Positions 1 to 9,129 of a stretch of DNA of 64,000 bases are shown here, piece by piece (the stretch's first letter is position 1; each line of letters starts with the position of its first letter). The notes under the pieces are model-generated. The model was given only the letters and a program-made list of their open reading frames with translations. It did no database searches and was not told the DNA's origin. This DNA is from JAPPHA01 sp964291635 (GTDB lineage Bacteria > Pseudomonadota > Alphaproteobacteria > Rhodobacterales > Rhodobacteraceae): contig OZ219905.1 of the NCBI GenBank assembly GCA_964291635.2, forward strand, positions 1 through 64,000, written 5' to 3'. A program made the translations under genes and the position numbers.

Positions 1-1009
1 CGGCTGCAGGTTCGGATTGTAACCTGTCATTTCTGGAACGGATAATTGAGCGTTCAGGTTGTTACCCAGGCCTCCATGCAACGCATTTCTCAACCCGTCC
101 TTGTCAACAGCGTAGTTCATCGCCTGTCGAACCCGGGGATCCCTGATGCTTGAACCCTCCAGGTTGCTTAGCCTCAAGAATGAGTAATTCTGCGAGAGGC
201 CGGCTTCGTATTTCGGCGCTTCTTCGATTTGGTCTGGAAGCACTCCAAGGTACAGATCGATTTCATTGGTGCCGAGCGACTGGAATCGTGTTGCATCTTC
301 CGGAATGACCCTGAAGGTGAGGCTTTCGATCGACGGCGCTTCTCCCCAATACGACGGATAGGAGCGAAGCTCCAAGGACAAGTTCCTTTTCCACTCTTCA
401 AGCTGGTATGGACCAGTACCATTTGTCTGGACGCCCACCTGATTTCCAACTTCGGAAGTCCAGTTCGGAGCCATCATCGCAATCACTGTCAAACGTGACT
501 GCAGGACCGGATCAGGTTCATGTGTCGTGACCTCGACGGCAAGGTCCCCAACGGCCCGGGCTCCCTTTATGGTGTTTATCGTTCCGATCCATTGCGATTT
601 CGTTTCTGGATCAAGGAATTCGGTTGATGCTGAAGGCGGCGGCGTCGGCATTGAACGCCTCGCCGTTGTGGAACTTCACCCCGCCCCGAAGTTTCAATAC
701 TGCCGTCGTGGGAGAGGTTTGTTCAATTGACTCTGCTAGCCAGGGAATGATTCGACCATCCTTGTCTCGCCACAAGAGCGGCTCATAAATATTCCAGGTT
801 ACCTGGGCTGGCACACTTTGCTCGATTGCCAAAGGATCGAGGCTGGGCGGGTCATATGGAATTGCGACAACGATCGAATTTGCACCCTGCGCGTATGCCG
901 GTGACACGACCGAAGACATCGCACCCGTAAGCAGTGCACTTGACGTCGCTGCTCCCGTTAACTTCAGCATTTGCCTTCTGGAAACCGGGAGTATTTCATT
1001 GACTGGCAT
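1..1009 (-). pseudogene. Family 5 ABC substrate-binding protein (peptide/nickel type), frameshifted and cut by the window edge
   Basis: Periplasmic binding protein of an oligopeptide-type importer. The chosen start (ATG ending at 1009) follows an AAAAGGA ribosome site; an ATG at 1027 is the alternative. The N-terminus carries a twin-arginine-like motif (SRRQMLKLTG) and a signal-like stretch ending AYAQ. The domain opening (IPYDPPSLDP, then LKLRGGVKFHNGEAFNADA) is typical of SBP_bac_5. After the residues SINRI the frame ends at a TGA (611-613). Dropping one base in 614-616 restores a continuous family-like reading (LDPETKSQW, then TNGTGPYQLEEW, RDPRVRQAMNYAVD) to base 1. So this is a single-base frameshift, either real or a sequencing error. 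No other importer subunits are visible. Confidence 0.75.
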
Positions 1010-1435
1010 GAGATTTTTCCTTTTCATATTTCGTGTCGCAAGGAGGCCTCTCACTCCGTCCCAACCTTTGGAACATGTGCGGTCCGAGCGGGCCCCTGTT
1101 CAGAGGTTCGCAAATCTGCCGTGTATGTTTCCAATATAATTCTAGGTCATCAGCATACAAATTTGGTATGCTGAGCTACGGCGCCCGCACGTCAACGGCC
1201 CTAACCCAACATAGGTACCAAACGTCCCACAACGGGGCCATTAATCTGAAGTTCTAGCGTTTTTCGGCGCAGGTATTCCGATTTATTCCCTTTTTACAAG
1301 GGGTTGTAAACCAGGGACGCGTCACGAAATGGATTCCTGTAGGCACGACTGATCCCATCAAGCCATAGGCCTCATCGTCAGTTGGCCCACAGAATATGGA
1401 AAAAATCGCCCGATCCAGCCAATTGCGGGTCTTTC
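1010..1435. other. Intergenic stretch without a recognisable gene
   Basis: About 425 bases between the two broken binding-protein genes. No convincing coding sequence, RNA gene or repeat was seen. It may hold the promoter of the leftward gene and the eroded 5' part of the rightward one. Confidence 0.4.
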
Positions 1436-2071
1436 ATGGTCAATACCGAGGACTATTCCGGTGACATCGACACACTTGAACTCATCTTCGATCCACCGGC
1501 GGAACTCAGCGGTCGAATCAACATGTTCCGGGACATCAATGACGTGCTGAACATGGGACTGCGGTACTTGGGCTTCGATCGGTGCAACTCCAACCCGGAA
1601 GAACTCAAGGCTCTGAGCGAACTGATGAACAATGCCAAGGAACATTGGCTCAGCTTCAATTCTGACGGGGCCAAAGAGGCGCTGGTATCGGGTGATGCCT
1701 CGGCCGGCATGATCTGGAACGGTATGGGAATGCGTGCCCGCACCGAACGCGGTACGTTGAAGTATGCCTATCCGCGCGAGGGTTTCACCGGCTGGATGGA
1801 CAACCTGGTCGTGTTGAAGGGCGCTCCGAATCTCGAGAACGCCAAACTGTTCATGGACTTCATGATGCGGACTGAGAGTGCGGCTGAGCTGTCCAACTTC
1901 GCCCGTTACGCATCGGGAATCCTGGGCACCGAACCCTACCTTGATCAGGAACTGATGGATGCCTATGAAATCAACATCCCGGAAGGCACGCCGGATCCGG
2001 AATTCGTGCCGCCTTGCGACCCGCAAGTCGTGCGAATTTACGACCGGATCTGGACCGACCTTCTGAAGTAA
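1436..2071 (+). pseudogene. PotD/PotF-type substrate-binding protein, C-terminal fragment
   Basis: The reading frame from about 1436 (VNTEDYSGDIDTLELIFDPP) matches the middle and C-terminal half of polyamine/spermidine-type binding proteins: a Lys/Arg-rich hinge, NMFRDINDVLNMGLRYLG, SDGAKEALVSGDASAGMIWNG, and a C-terminal PCDPQVVRIYDRIWTDLLK. About 212 residues remain where the family usually has about 340-360. No signal peptide or first lobe precedes it, and the sequence upstream does not look related, so the 5' half is lost. A strong terminator follows directly. Without the first lobe the product cannot bind ligand normally. Confidence 0.7.
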
Positions 2072-2086
2072 TCTTCCACATCTCTG

Positions 2087-2113
2087 GCCCCGGCTTTGCC
2101 GGGGCTCTTTCTT
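2087..2113 (+). terminator. Rho-independent terminator after the PotD-like fragment
   Basis: A perfect 8-bp stem (GCCCCGGC, loop TTT, GCCGGGGC; 2087-2105) is followed by TCTTTCTT. It lies 16 bases after the stop codon of the binding-protein fragment. Confidence 0.8.
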
Positions 2114-2156
2114 CGACTGGAAAAGCAAGCTACCGGGGCAATCCTCGATAGCGATA

Positions 2157-3611
2157 GTGGTCGACGTCTTGGGCAGCCTTGATTTGCATCTTCTGAGTTT
2201 TCCCGCGTCCGAACTTACGGCCGGGTTCAGGAGCCGGCGCTTCTCGATCGAAGAGGTGGTTCGCGCCGCGTTGACACGAATTGATCATATCCAGGGCCGG
2301 TTCAACGCCTTTACCGAAATTTATGCCGAGCAAGGCCTGGATGCCGCGCGCCGCGCTGATCTGGCTCTTGAAAACGGCAGGGCGGCAGGGCCTCTGCACG
2401 GAGTCCCGGTGTCGATCAAGGACTTCACGCCGACGAAAGGACAATTGACAACCCGCGGGTCAAAAGCCTTCGCAGGTCATTGTGGCACTTATGACGCAGT
2501 CATTGTTCAACGCCTCAAAGCGGCGGGCGCCATCGTCGTGGCCAAGACGACGACACCCGAGTTTGCCTATTCCAGTTTTACCGAAAGTCCGCTCTGGGGG
2601 GTCACACGCAACCCATGGAATCCCGCGCACACGCCGGGCGGATCGTCCGGAGGCGCCGCCGTGTCGGTCGTAACCGGTACAGTTCCGCTTGCTGAAGGGA
2701 CAGACATGGGCGGGTCGGTGCGCATCCCGGCGGCCTTGTCGGGCTGCGTCGGCATGAAACCCAGCAAGGGCCGTATACCCATGGAAATCACCGAAACGGT
2801 TTTCGACCATATCTCGCATTTCGGCCCTCTGGCCCGTACCGTAGAGGACATCGCATTGTTTCTGAGGGTCACCGGGGGCGCCGACGAGCGAGACATCCAG
2901 AGCCAACTCAGCCCGTCGCCTGTCCCCGTGCCGTTGTGTGCGGACGCAAGGGGGTTGCGGATCGCCGCGAGTCCCGATCTGGGCTTCTACGAAGTTGACC
3001 CCGTCGTTATCCGCAACCTGGAAAGGAGCGTCGCGGCACTCCGGGACGCTGGTGCCAAGGTCGACTGGATTGATCTCGATTGGCCTGCGAGCTATGCCAC
3101 CGACTGGTTCGACTACTGGTGCGTATTTCTTGCCGCGCAATATGGGCACCTGCTGGATGATGACCGCGACCTGCTGGACCCCGACCTGGCCTCGACCCTT
3201 GAACATGGATTCGGCCTGAACGCCGTGACAATCGAACGTGGCGCGATTGGCCGAACCCGGCAATGGCGCGACATGGCGCGCATGTTTGGCACCTACGATG
3301 CCCTGATCTGTCCAACAACGGCGAAGCCGGCACCTTTGACCACGGCAAAATCCCCAGGTTTTGAAATTCCCGACGAGAATGGCCGCTTGGATGGCCTGGA
3401 TATGACCGCCGTGTTCAACAATGTCGCCGTCTGCCCTGCGATTGCCGTACCGAACTGGTCGCTGGAAGACGATTTGCCCACGTCAGTGCAAGTCGTCGGA
3501 CGGCGGTTCGACGATCCGACTGTGCTGCGCGTCGCCGCCTGTCTCGAAAACCAGATGCCCTGGCCGCAATGGCAAGCTTCGGCAGGACCTTCTCCGCTAA
3601 CGCAGGAATGA
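2157..3611 (+). CDS. Amidase signature family hydrolase
   Basis: A 484-residue amidase of the GatA/amidase-signature family, hydrolysing a C-N amide bond with a Ser-cisSer-Lys triad. Visible catalytic parts are Lys88 (VSIKDF), the glycine/serine-rich signature PGGSSGGAAVSVVTG with the cis-Ser near 163-164, and the acyl-accepting Ser187 in GTDMGGSVRIPAA. Length and the C-terminal SVQVVGRRFDD motif are normal, so it looks intact. It starts with GTG. There is no signal peptide, so it is cytosolic. No gatB or gatC neighbours are present, which argues against the tRNA amidotransferase role and for an amide catabolic role. The substrate cannot be told. Its 3' end overlaps the Tn3 relic on the other strand. 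Confidence 0.88.
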   Translation: MVDVLGSLDLHLLSFPASELTAGFRSRRFSIEEVVRAALTRIDHIQGRFNAFTEIYAEQGLDAARRADLALENGRAAGPLHGVPVSIKDFTPTKGQLTTRGSKAFAGHCGTYDAVIVQRLKAAGAIVVAKTTTPEFAYSSFTESPLWGVTRNPWNPAHTPGGSSGGAAVSVVTGTVPLAEGTDMGGSVRIPAALSGCVGMKPSKGRIPMEITETVFDHISHFGPLARTVEDIALFLRVTGGADERDIQSQLSPSPVPVPLCADARGLRIAASPDLGFYEVDPVVIRNLERSVAALRDAGAKVDWIDLDWPASYATDWFDYWCVFLAAQYGHLLDDDRDLLDPDLASTLEHGFGLNAVTIERGAIGRTRQWRDMARMFGTYDALICPTTAKPAPLTTAKSPGFEIPDENGRLDGLDMTAVFNNVAVCPAIAVPNWSLEDDLPTSVQVVGRRFDDPTVLRVAACLENQMPWPQWQASAGPSPLTQE

Positions 3612-4575
3612 ACCGCCAGTCGCGCGGTTATGCGGCTTCTTTTGCTTAATCTTTGCGAGGTTGTAGAGGTAGTTCCAGCATACGATGCAATTCCTGATGA
3701 GCCGGTTGCAGCCTTCGGCGATCTCCTGGACTTCCTTCTCGGCATGCTCAAGACCGCGGGGATTGCCGACGGCAACGGCCCGAGTGAAGCTGTTCGCGAG
3801 TTCGATCTTGCTGAGCTGCTTCTCGATCGCCTGCCGCAGTTCAACCTGATCGATGGAGCGCAGGATGAACACGGACTTGATGATCTGGCCGAAGGCCTTC
3901 GTCGCGGCGTAGAGCCTGTGCTGCCTGGAATAGGAATTCAGGCGCCGGAAGATTTCGGAAGCCGTTGCCTCTTTCAGCCTGATGGTCGCCACGAGGCGCA
4001 GCAGGTCATTCCATGACTCACGGACGGCCTTCTCGTTGACGTATTTGGCCGGCACAATCACCCATTCGGATCCTTCGTCCCTATTGCTTCGGAACTGGCA
4101 GAGGTTGTGCTTCTTCAGGTCCTTGAACCTCGGTGCATAGGATATCCCGAGAAGATGCGTGACGCAGAAGATTGCCTCCATGAAGCCATGCTCATCGGTG
4201 GATTGGATGTCGCTCCTGACAACATCGTTATGCATCAGCCCGTCGATGAAATAGCCACTTTCGCGTTCGGCCGCGCTGAACACCAGAGAGTACCAGAGAA
4301 AGCTGCGTTCATCGATGAAGGTGTAGGCGCTGACGCCCTGTACCTGCCCGAAGCACTTGAACGAATAGCTTGCGTTGAGAGAGGGCTTCCGGACCTCGAA
4401 TTTCTGGCCATCGCTCGAGGTATGCAACGTCTCCGGCGATCGGCGGTAGACCTGCGGCAGTTCCATGCGTTCCATGGCGGCGATTACACGGTCGTTGGCG
4501 GCGATGATGTCATCGAGCAAGAAACGCCAGTTGACCGCGTATTCCAGTTCGCGCACCCTCGCGGGTGCGCATCTT
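3597..4575 (-). pseudogene. tnpA: Tn3-family transposase TnpA, C-terminal fragment
   Basis: From about 4575 leftwards the frame reads ELEYAVNWRFLLDDIIAAND and continues through a Tn3-type transposase C-terminus: YTFIDERSFLWYSLVFSAAE, GYFIDGLMHNDVVRSDIQST, TDEHGFMEAIFCVTHLLG, FAPRFKDLKK-like APRFKDLKKHNL, and RNCIVCWNYLYNLAKIK. Only the last third of the roughly 1000-residue enzyme is present. Its 5' end is joined, in another frame, to the resolvase fragment at a perfect palindrome (4551-4570). The piece therefore arose by deletion or rearrangement and cannot transpose. Confidence 0.85.
4551..4570. repeat. Perfect palindrome at the tnpR/tnpA junction
   Basis: GCGCACCC TCGC GGGTGCGC forms an 8-bp stem with a 4-base loop exactly where resolvase homology ends and transposase homology begins. 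A hairpin here could have promoted the deletion that fused the two pieces. Confidence 0.7.
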
Positions 4576-4950
4576 GATGAGATCCGCTTCGAACTCGGCG
4601 AAGGTGGCAACGATGTTGAAGAACATCTTCCCCTTCGGGTCGGTGGGATCATGGACTGCCGCGCCGAGCGCGAGTTTCACGTCTCTCTTCCGCATCTCAT
4701 CGGCAATGGCGCGCGCATCCGGAACGGAACGGGCCAGACGATCCAGCTTTGAGACGACCAGCATATCACCCTCGCGAAGGGCGGCGAGAGCCTGGTCAAG
4801 ACCGGGACGCTCCCGGTTCGTGCCGGTCAACCCATGGTCCGTGTAGATGCGGTTTTCGTGAACGCCGAGCTCACGGAGGGCTTTCCGCTGCGCCTCCAGG
4901 TCCTGGCTGAGGGTCGAGCAGCACGCATATCCGATCTTTATGGTTTCCAA
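4566..4950 (-). pseudogene. tnpR: Serine resolvase TnpR, catalytic domain only
   Basis: The N-terminal 128 residues match Tn3-type serine resolvases: KIGYACCSTLSQDLEAQRKA, DHGLTGTNRERPGLDQAL, LVVSKLDRLARSVPDA, and FNIVATFAEFEADLIKMRTREG. The nucleophile Ser12 is kept, but the adjacent conserved Arg (YARVS in the family, Arg8 of gamma-delta) reads Cys (YACCS). The C-terminal DNA-binding helix-turn-helix is missing and replaced by out-of-frame sequence after the 4551-4570 palindrome. With an active-site substitution and no DNA-binding domain it should be inactive. It is divergent from the tnpA 5' fragment at 5113, the usual Tn3 tnpR-res-tnpA order, so 4951-5112 should hold the old res site. Confidence 0.82.
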
Positions 4951-5112
4951 GGCCGGACTCTGTACGAATAAGGCCCCGCAATTTCATATTTCATCGTACC
5001 AGTCATTTGAGACGATTTTCGCCCTTGTTTCGCAGACGTGGAATTTCGGCTTGAACCTGTCCGTTAAACGTTGGTCTTACGGACAGCTGAAATCGGCAAA
5101 CACGGGGGCAGC

Positions 5113-5877
5113 GTGGCTCATAGAAGCGTCCTTGGGGTGCGCCAGAGCGCTGCCCTTTTCGACCTGCCAACCGACGAGGTCGCCTTTTTGCAACACTACA
5201 TTCTGGCGGATGATGACATTGAGCATCTCCGCGCGCGGAGACGACCGGAAAACCAGTTGGGCTTCGCGCTTCAACTCTGCGTCTTACGCTACCCGGGATA
5301 CTTGCTGGGATCCGGTAAAATCGTTCCCGAGGAAGTTCTCAATTTCATTGGCGCCCAATTGGGCATCACAGATGACGCTCTGCTCACCTACGCCGCCCGG
5401 CGTCACCCAGCAGGAACACGTTGTCGCCTTGCGTCAGATCTGCGGCTACACAATTTACACTGGCGAACATTCGAGCCAGTTGAAGTCCTGATTGACAGGA
5501 CATCAGGCCGAAATTGCGTGATCAAGCGAAGAAACTGGTGCGGTTCTTCGTGGATGAATGCCGCTGCTGGCAAATCATTCTGCCTAGCATATCGGTCATT
5601 GAAAGGCTCTGCGCCGATGCTCTGGTTGGGGTAGAGCGCCGGCGGGTGCCGACCTCGACAGCCTGCTGAGTGAGGAGGTGGATTGGCGAACCAGTCGGTT
5701 CATTTGGCTTCGTTTGTTCGTGGCAGAACACAATTCGGCCGCCATCGACCGCCTGCAAAAAACGGCCTGAGGTTCTGCAGGAGATCAATCTACCGGCAGC
5801 AATCCCTGATCGTATCCCACCCCACAGAATCACGGGTTAAGCGCGAGGGGAAGGGTTGCGCTCGATGGTGAAGCAAA
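5113..5877 (+). pseudogene. tnpA: Tn3-family transposase TnpA, N-terminal fragment with frameshifts and stops
   Basis: Starting with GTG at 5113 (AHRSVLGVRQSAALFDLPTD), the sequence follows the N-terminal domain of Tn3-type transposases: FLQHYILADDDIEHLRARRR, RPENQLGFALQLCVLRYPGY, and EVLNFIGAQLGITDDAL. The frame breaks near 5400. Further pieces appear in other frames, for example TSRFIWLRLFVAEHNSAAI near 5690-5745 and PEVLQEINLPAAIPDRIPPH near 5767-5830, ending around 5877. This is the 5' quarter of tnpA, in the normal divergent position relative to the tnpR fragment. The 38-bp Tn3 terminal repeat was not found. Confidence 0.78.
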
Positions 5878-6619
5878 ACAAATGGCAGGGGTAGGACGCC
5901 CACTTGATAGCTTCCTCGTCCTCTCCCCACGAAATCGGACGAATTCTGTGCCTTTGAGGAGTAATCTGCCATGCGAAGACCGCATGTGGGTTCGGAGTCA
6001 ATTGCTGCGCCCAGTTTCTCAGCTCCATTTGTGTGAAGTGGTTGACTTGCGCGGATGTTATGGTCTCGCGATTTTTGCTGCGCAGACGAAACGTGATGAT
6101 TTGCATGCCGATGAAATATGTTCGGTCTTCGTAGCCGTTGTAATCGGGATTGTGCCTCACGCCCTGTTTTGCCTGGGCAATCTGGTTGACCAGCTCGTTC
6201 CAGGGACCCGAGACTTTTTTGGGGACGCCGCCGCCACGTATCTTATTTGGTGTAACAAAGGCGCGCTTGAACTCCATGAAATACTCGAATCCGTCGAAAT
6301 AGGACCAGAGGTCGACACGTCCGATTCGTTCCCTGGGTAGGTCCTGGTTTGCCTGGTTTCGGTAGTCTACGCGCCGATTCACGCTCATTTCAGACTGATG
6401 CACCGGGGTGACCCGGTCCATGGCCGCGGCCATCAATGAATAAGAGCCACGCTCATTCGTCAGAAGGCCATGCTCCAAATAGTCATGGTCGCGCAAATAG
6501 AGGCGACCGTAACTGCTTGATCGGTCGGCGATGTTCTGGACGAATCGCTGCATAAAGGAATGCAATCGGGTTTGCTGGATACACTGATACCTTGTGATCG
6601 TGATGACGTTATTTGGCAT
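5837..6619 (-). CDS. Hypothetical protein with a PD-(D/E)xK-like nuclease pattern
   Basis: A 260-residue protein of no family I recognise. ATG at 6619 follows AGGACACAA. Residues 101-120 read RVDLWSYFDGFEYFMEFKRA, which places Asp103 about 13 residues before Glu116-x-Lys118. That is the spacing and beta-strand setting of the PD-(D/E)xK nuclease core, and an acidic helix (YLEHGLLTNERGSY) precedes it as in that fold. No signal peptide or membrane segment is visible. It sits alone between the Tn3 wreck and a HigBA pair, so a restriction or defence role is possible but is inference only. The 3' end overlaps the last traces of the Tn3 fragment on the other strand. Confidence 0.6.
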   Translation of the reverse strand: MPNNVITITRYQCIQQTRLHSFMQRFVQNIADRSSSYGRLYLRDHDYLEHGLLTNERGSYSLMAAAMDRVTPVHQSEMSVNRRVDYRNQANQDLPRERIGRVDLWSYFDGFEYFMEFKRAFVTPNKIRGGGVPKKVSGPWNELVNQIAQAKQGVRHNPDYNGYEDRTYFIGMQIITFRLRSKNRETITSAQVNHFTQMELRNWAQQLTPNPHAVFAWQITPQRHRIRPISWGEDEEAIKWASYPCHLFCFTIERNPSPRA

Positions 6620-6809
6620 TTGTGTCCTGTCGTGCTGTCGGATCTCTGCCCTGAGACCCTCATAATGGAAATGTTCCGATTACACCCTTGGAGTCGCGGC
6701 GTTTAGGTGTGGGGAGTATGCTCCATCGTGTATAATGGGAACCAAGTGAGGTATTCCGCCGGGTCAAACTTCATCGTCAATCTCCTCTGCCAGTTTCGTA
6801 GCGGCGGAG

Positions 6810-7172
6810 CTACGGTCTTGCAGCATTCGGGACCGGATCAGCCTCGATCCGATCTTCGTCGACATCGGAGAAATTGGTGATGACCACGCTGCCTTGAGGG
6901 AATCGCGCAACGATGTCCAGCTTGCCGCCCATCGCCTCGATGTAAGAGCGAAGATTGGACACGTACATGTCCGTGCGCCGTTCCAGCTTGGCGACAGCCG
7001 GCTGGTTCACGTTTAGGGCTTCGCCAACGGACTTCTGTGTCATGGCCCGAGCCTGCCGCAGTTCATGAAGCAGCATGGCCGCGCGAAGTTCCCCTTTCCG
7101 GGCCTCGATCCGTGCCCGACTCGTGGGAGGCAATTTGTCCGTCAATCTGGCAAAGGGATGGTGTCCGGCCAT
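6810..7172 (-). CDS. higA: HigA-type antitoxin, XRE helix-turn-helix
   Basis: A 120-residue antitoxin. The helix-turn-helix spans about 38-75 (ELRQARAMTQKSVGEALNVN, then QPAVAKLERRTD), followed by SNLRSYIEAMGGKLDIVARF, which is characteristic of HigA2-like antitoxins. Its ATG shares one base with the toxin stop codon (TGATG, 7170-7174), so the two are translationally coupled in toxin-first order, the HigBA arrangement. By family knowledge the product neutralises the toxin and represses its own operon. A short dyad (CGTAGC/GCTACG, 6797-6814) overlaps the stop codon and could act in termination, but there is no T-run. Confidence 0.87.
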   Translation of the reverse strand: MAGHHPFARLTDKLPPTSRARIEARKGELRAAMLLHELRQARAMTQKSVGEALNVNQPAVAKLERRTDMYVSNLRSYIEAMGGKLDIVARFPQGSVVITNFSDVDEDRIEADPVPNAARP

Positions 7173-7531
7173 CAGATCGCTCCTTCTTCCTCGAGTTCTT
7201 TCAGATGTTCGTCATAGAGCCGGTCCGCAAGCGGCACGAACCGCTTGTAGAACCGGTCGTCGCCTGTCTTGCCGCCCCCGATCAGCAGAATTGCTGTTCG
7301 TCTCGGATCAAAGGCGTAAAATACGCGAATGGGCATACCGCTGCTCTGAATGCGAAGTTCCCGCATGTGATCGTGTCGCGAACCCTTTATCCCCGAGCAT
7401 AGGGGATACGGCAATCTAGGTCCGTGCTGCTCCAGCAGTTCGACCGACGCGGCAACATCCTCCCGTTCGCTTACCGAAAGTGTTTCCCACCAGTCCTCGA
7501 ACTCGTTCGTGTACTCGACGCTCCAGATCAT
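7172..7531 (-). CDS. higB: HigB/RelE-type ribosome-dependent mRNA interferase toxin
   Basis: A 119-residue RelE-superfamily toxin, first gene of the pair. Recognisable stretches are VEYTNEFEDWWETLSVSERE, SGIKGSRHDHMRELRIQSSG, IRVFYAFDPRRTAILLIGGG and KTGDDRFYKRFVPLADRLYD, which together give the HigB2-like pattern with conserved Arg and Tyr residues. Full length and intact. It is expected to cut mRNA on the ribosome unless bound by the HigA product encoded immediately downstream. Confidence 0.87.
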   Translation of the reverse strand: MIWSVEYTNEFEDWWETLSVSEREDVAASVELLEQHGPRLPYPLCSGIKGSRHDHMRELRIQSSGMPIRVFYAFDPRRTAILLIGGGKTGDDRFYKRFVPLADRLYDEHLKELEEEGAI

Positions 7532-7874
7532 GTTCCCGTATATTCCGTCGATGGAATGCTGTCAAGCCGAAAGGCTTCGGCTTGCAACGATCGCGTTGAA
7601 GTCACTTAATCTGTGTGCAGGTTGAATCGGGAACGGTTTTCCGGAATCGGCCGAGTAGAAAACCCACAGTGTACAAACACTCCACCAAAGTCGATTTCGG
7701 TGCCTTTCTCAAAGACTAAGAAAATCAAACCGCTTCGATTTGCGATTGAGCCGAGGCGGGTCGGGTCCAAAGTACGCTGATTGCGCGACAGACGCCTGAC
7801 ATGAAGCGTCCTGGTCAAACACACACAGCCTCGTCGTGCGTCCTCCTTGTTCGCCCGTTGGTGTTGCCGTTCCT
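7532..7874. other. Intergenic stretch between HigBA and the recombinase gene
   Basis: About 340 bases with no convincing gene. It should contain the higBA promoter on the minus strand and the region downstream of the recombinase gene. Confidence 0.4.
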
Positions 7875-8918
7875 TCAAATCCCGATCCTCTCGATTTCAT
7901 CGAGGGATACACGGTCCGCACGCCGGTCGTAGAGCTTGGTCGTCTTGGGGTCCGCGTGGCCGGCCAGGTACTGGGCCACCTCGACCCGAGCCTCCGGATT
8001 TTCCAGGTATGCTGTAATGCCCGTAGCCCTGAAGCTGTGGTTGCAGACATCCGTCGAAATTCCTGCAACCCGGGCACGTCGCCGGAGCATTTCCCATGCG
8101 CGTTGCCTGGTGAGGCGCCGACCGGATAGCGATCCGTCACGGTTGAGCGAGAGGAAGAGGGGGCCATCACGGTCGGGGGCGATTTCGGCGGCCTCAATAT
8201 AGTCCCGGAGATAGGCCTCAAGGTTGTGGTGGCAGGGAACTTCCAGCACCTTGCCGCCTTTCTCAAGCAGGCGCAGCCAGAGACGGCCGTCGGTCGTAAA
8301 GACATCCTTCACGTTCATGGCGAGTGCCGCGGAGACCCTCGCGAAGCTGTACGTCATGGTTGCGATCAAGGCGCGGTCGCGAAGGCCTCCGATGGTCTCC
8401 ACCGGGATGGACCGCAGGAAGCTGCGGCACTCGGCGACGGAGAGAACCGGCGTCGTCCCGCGGCGAACGGTGTGCTTCGGACCGCGCACGGCGGCGGCCG
8501 GCGACGACGAAACCACCTGACGGACCGTCAGCCAGTCGAAGAGCCGCCGGATCCCGGCCAGCTCCTGCTTGACCGTCGGGCGCGAGGCTTCACGCATGCG
8601 TTCCTCCAGCCACACCGCGATATGGACCGGCTCGATATCGACGACGTCGTGGATTCCGTATTCCGCAAGCCAGTCGAAAAGCCGGTGCGCCGCGCGCGCG
8701 TAAGCCTGGCGGGTATTCCGATTCCGGATCTGGGCGGCGAAGAAATCCAGCCAGGCACGGCGGCCAAGTTCGCCGGCGCTGGCGACGGCGGCAGGAACGA
8801 TGCCCACCGCGACGGTGGCGGATCCGGCCGCGCCCGGAGCACCGGTCTTTCGCACGATGGTCATCTTTCTGGTGCCGGCTACCGATTGATCAAATGTCGT
8901 CTCAATGACAACGGACAT
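7875..8918 (-). CDS. Tyrosine recombinase/phage-type integrase
   Basis: A 347-residue XerC/D-like site-specific recombinase. The SAM-like N-terminal core-binding domain (about 45-155) includes NTRQAYARAAHRLFDWLAEY and VKQELAGIRRLFDWLT. The catalytic domain carries the expected residues: Arg in TYSFARVSAAL, Lys in LEKGGKVLEV, H-x-x-R in CNHSFRATGIT, His in LAGHADPKTT, and the nucleophile Tyr in KLYDRRADRVSLDE. It appears intact. A second, broken copy of the same family lies at 30127-30300. An upstream zinc-finger gene overlaps its start by 17 bases, suggesting cotranscription. It may mobilise an island in this region, but no att sites could be identified. Confidence 0.88.
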   Translation of the reverse strand: MSVVIETTFDQSVAGTRKMTIVRKTGAPGAAGSATVAVGIVPAAVASAGELGRRAWLDFFAAQIRNRNTRQAYARAAHRLFDWLAEYGIHDVVDIEPVHIAVWLEERMREASRPTVKQELAGIRRLFDWLTVRQVVSSSPAAAVRGPKHTVRRGTTPVLSVAECRSFLRSIPVETIGGLRDRALIATMTYSFARVSAALAMNVKDVFTTDGRLWLRLLEKGGKVLEVPCHHNLEAYLRDYIEAAEIAPDRDGPLFLSLNRDGSLSGRRLTRQRAWEMLRRRARVAGISTDVCNHSFRATGITAYLENPEARVEVAQYLAGHADPKTTKLYDRRADRVSLDEIERIGI

Positions 8919-9129
8919 CGCTCCAGCCGCAAATCAGGCAAGCGCCCCAGGCGTCGGTTCTCCTCTGTGGCTTTTGCGCTGGCCGACCTCCATTGCATCG
9001 ACTGCATATCCAAAGTACGTGCACTGAGCCTGGGACGGAATAATGGTTGTCCCACGGGTCAGACTCGACGCGTGGAACTGCAAGAAGGTGCCGGACGCGT
9101 GTCTCTGCGCTGCATTGGTCGCATTTCAT
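8902..9129 (-). CDS. Small phage-type zinc-finger protein
   Basis: A 75-residue protein with three C-x2-C pairs: MKCDQCSAE at the start, WICSRCNG near 41-48 and GACLICGW near 62-69. The first half resembles the zinc fingers common in phage and integrative elements, where CxxC is followed by an H-x-DYS-P-L-x-V-W-LCxxC pattern (here NHYSVPGSVHVLWICSRC). A GGAAGG-like ribosome site lies about 9 bases before the ATG. The gene runs into the recombinase gene with a 17-base overlap. The binding target is unknown. The motif could be slightly eroded, since one of the usual His residues is Asn. Confidence 0.5.
   Translation of the reverse strand: MKCDQCSAETRVRHLLAVPRVESDPWDNHYSVPGSVHVLWICSRCNGGRPAQKPQRRTDAWGACLICGWSDVRCH

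Noticed and set aside
4951..5112. Defined res subsites of the Tn3 element
   Set aside because: The position fits, but no convincing set of three inverted subsites could be delimited by eye.
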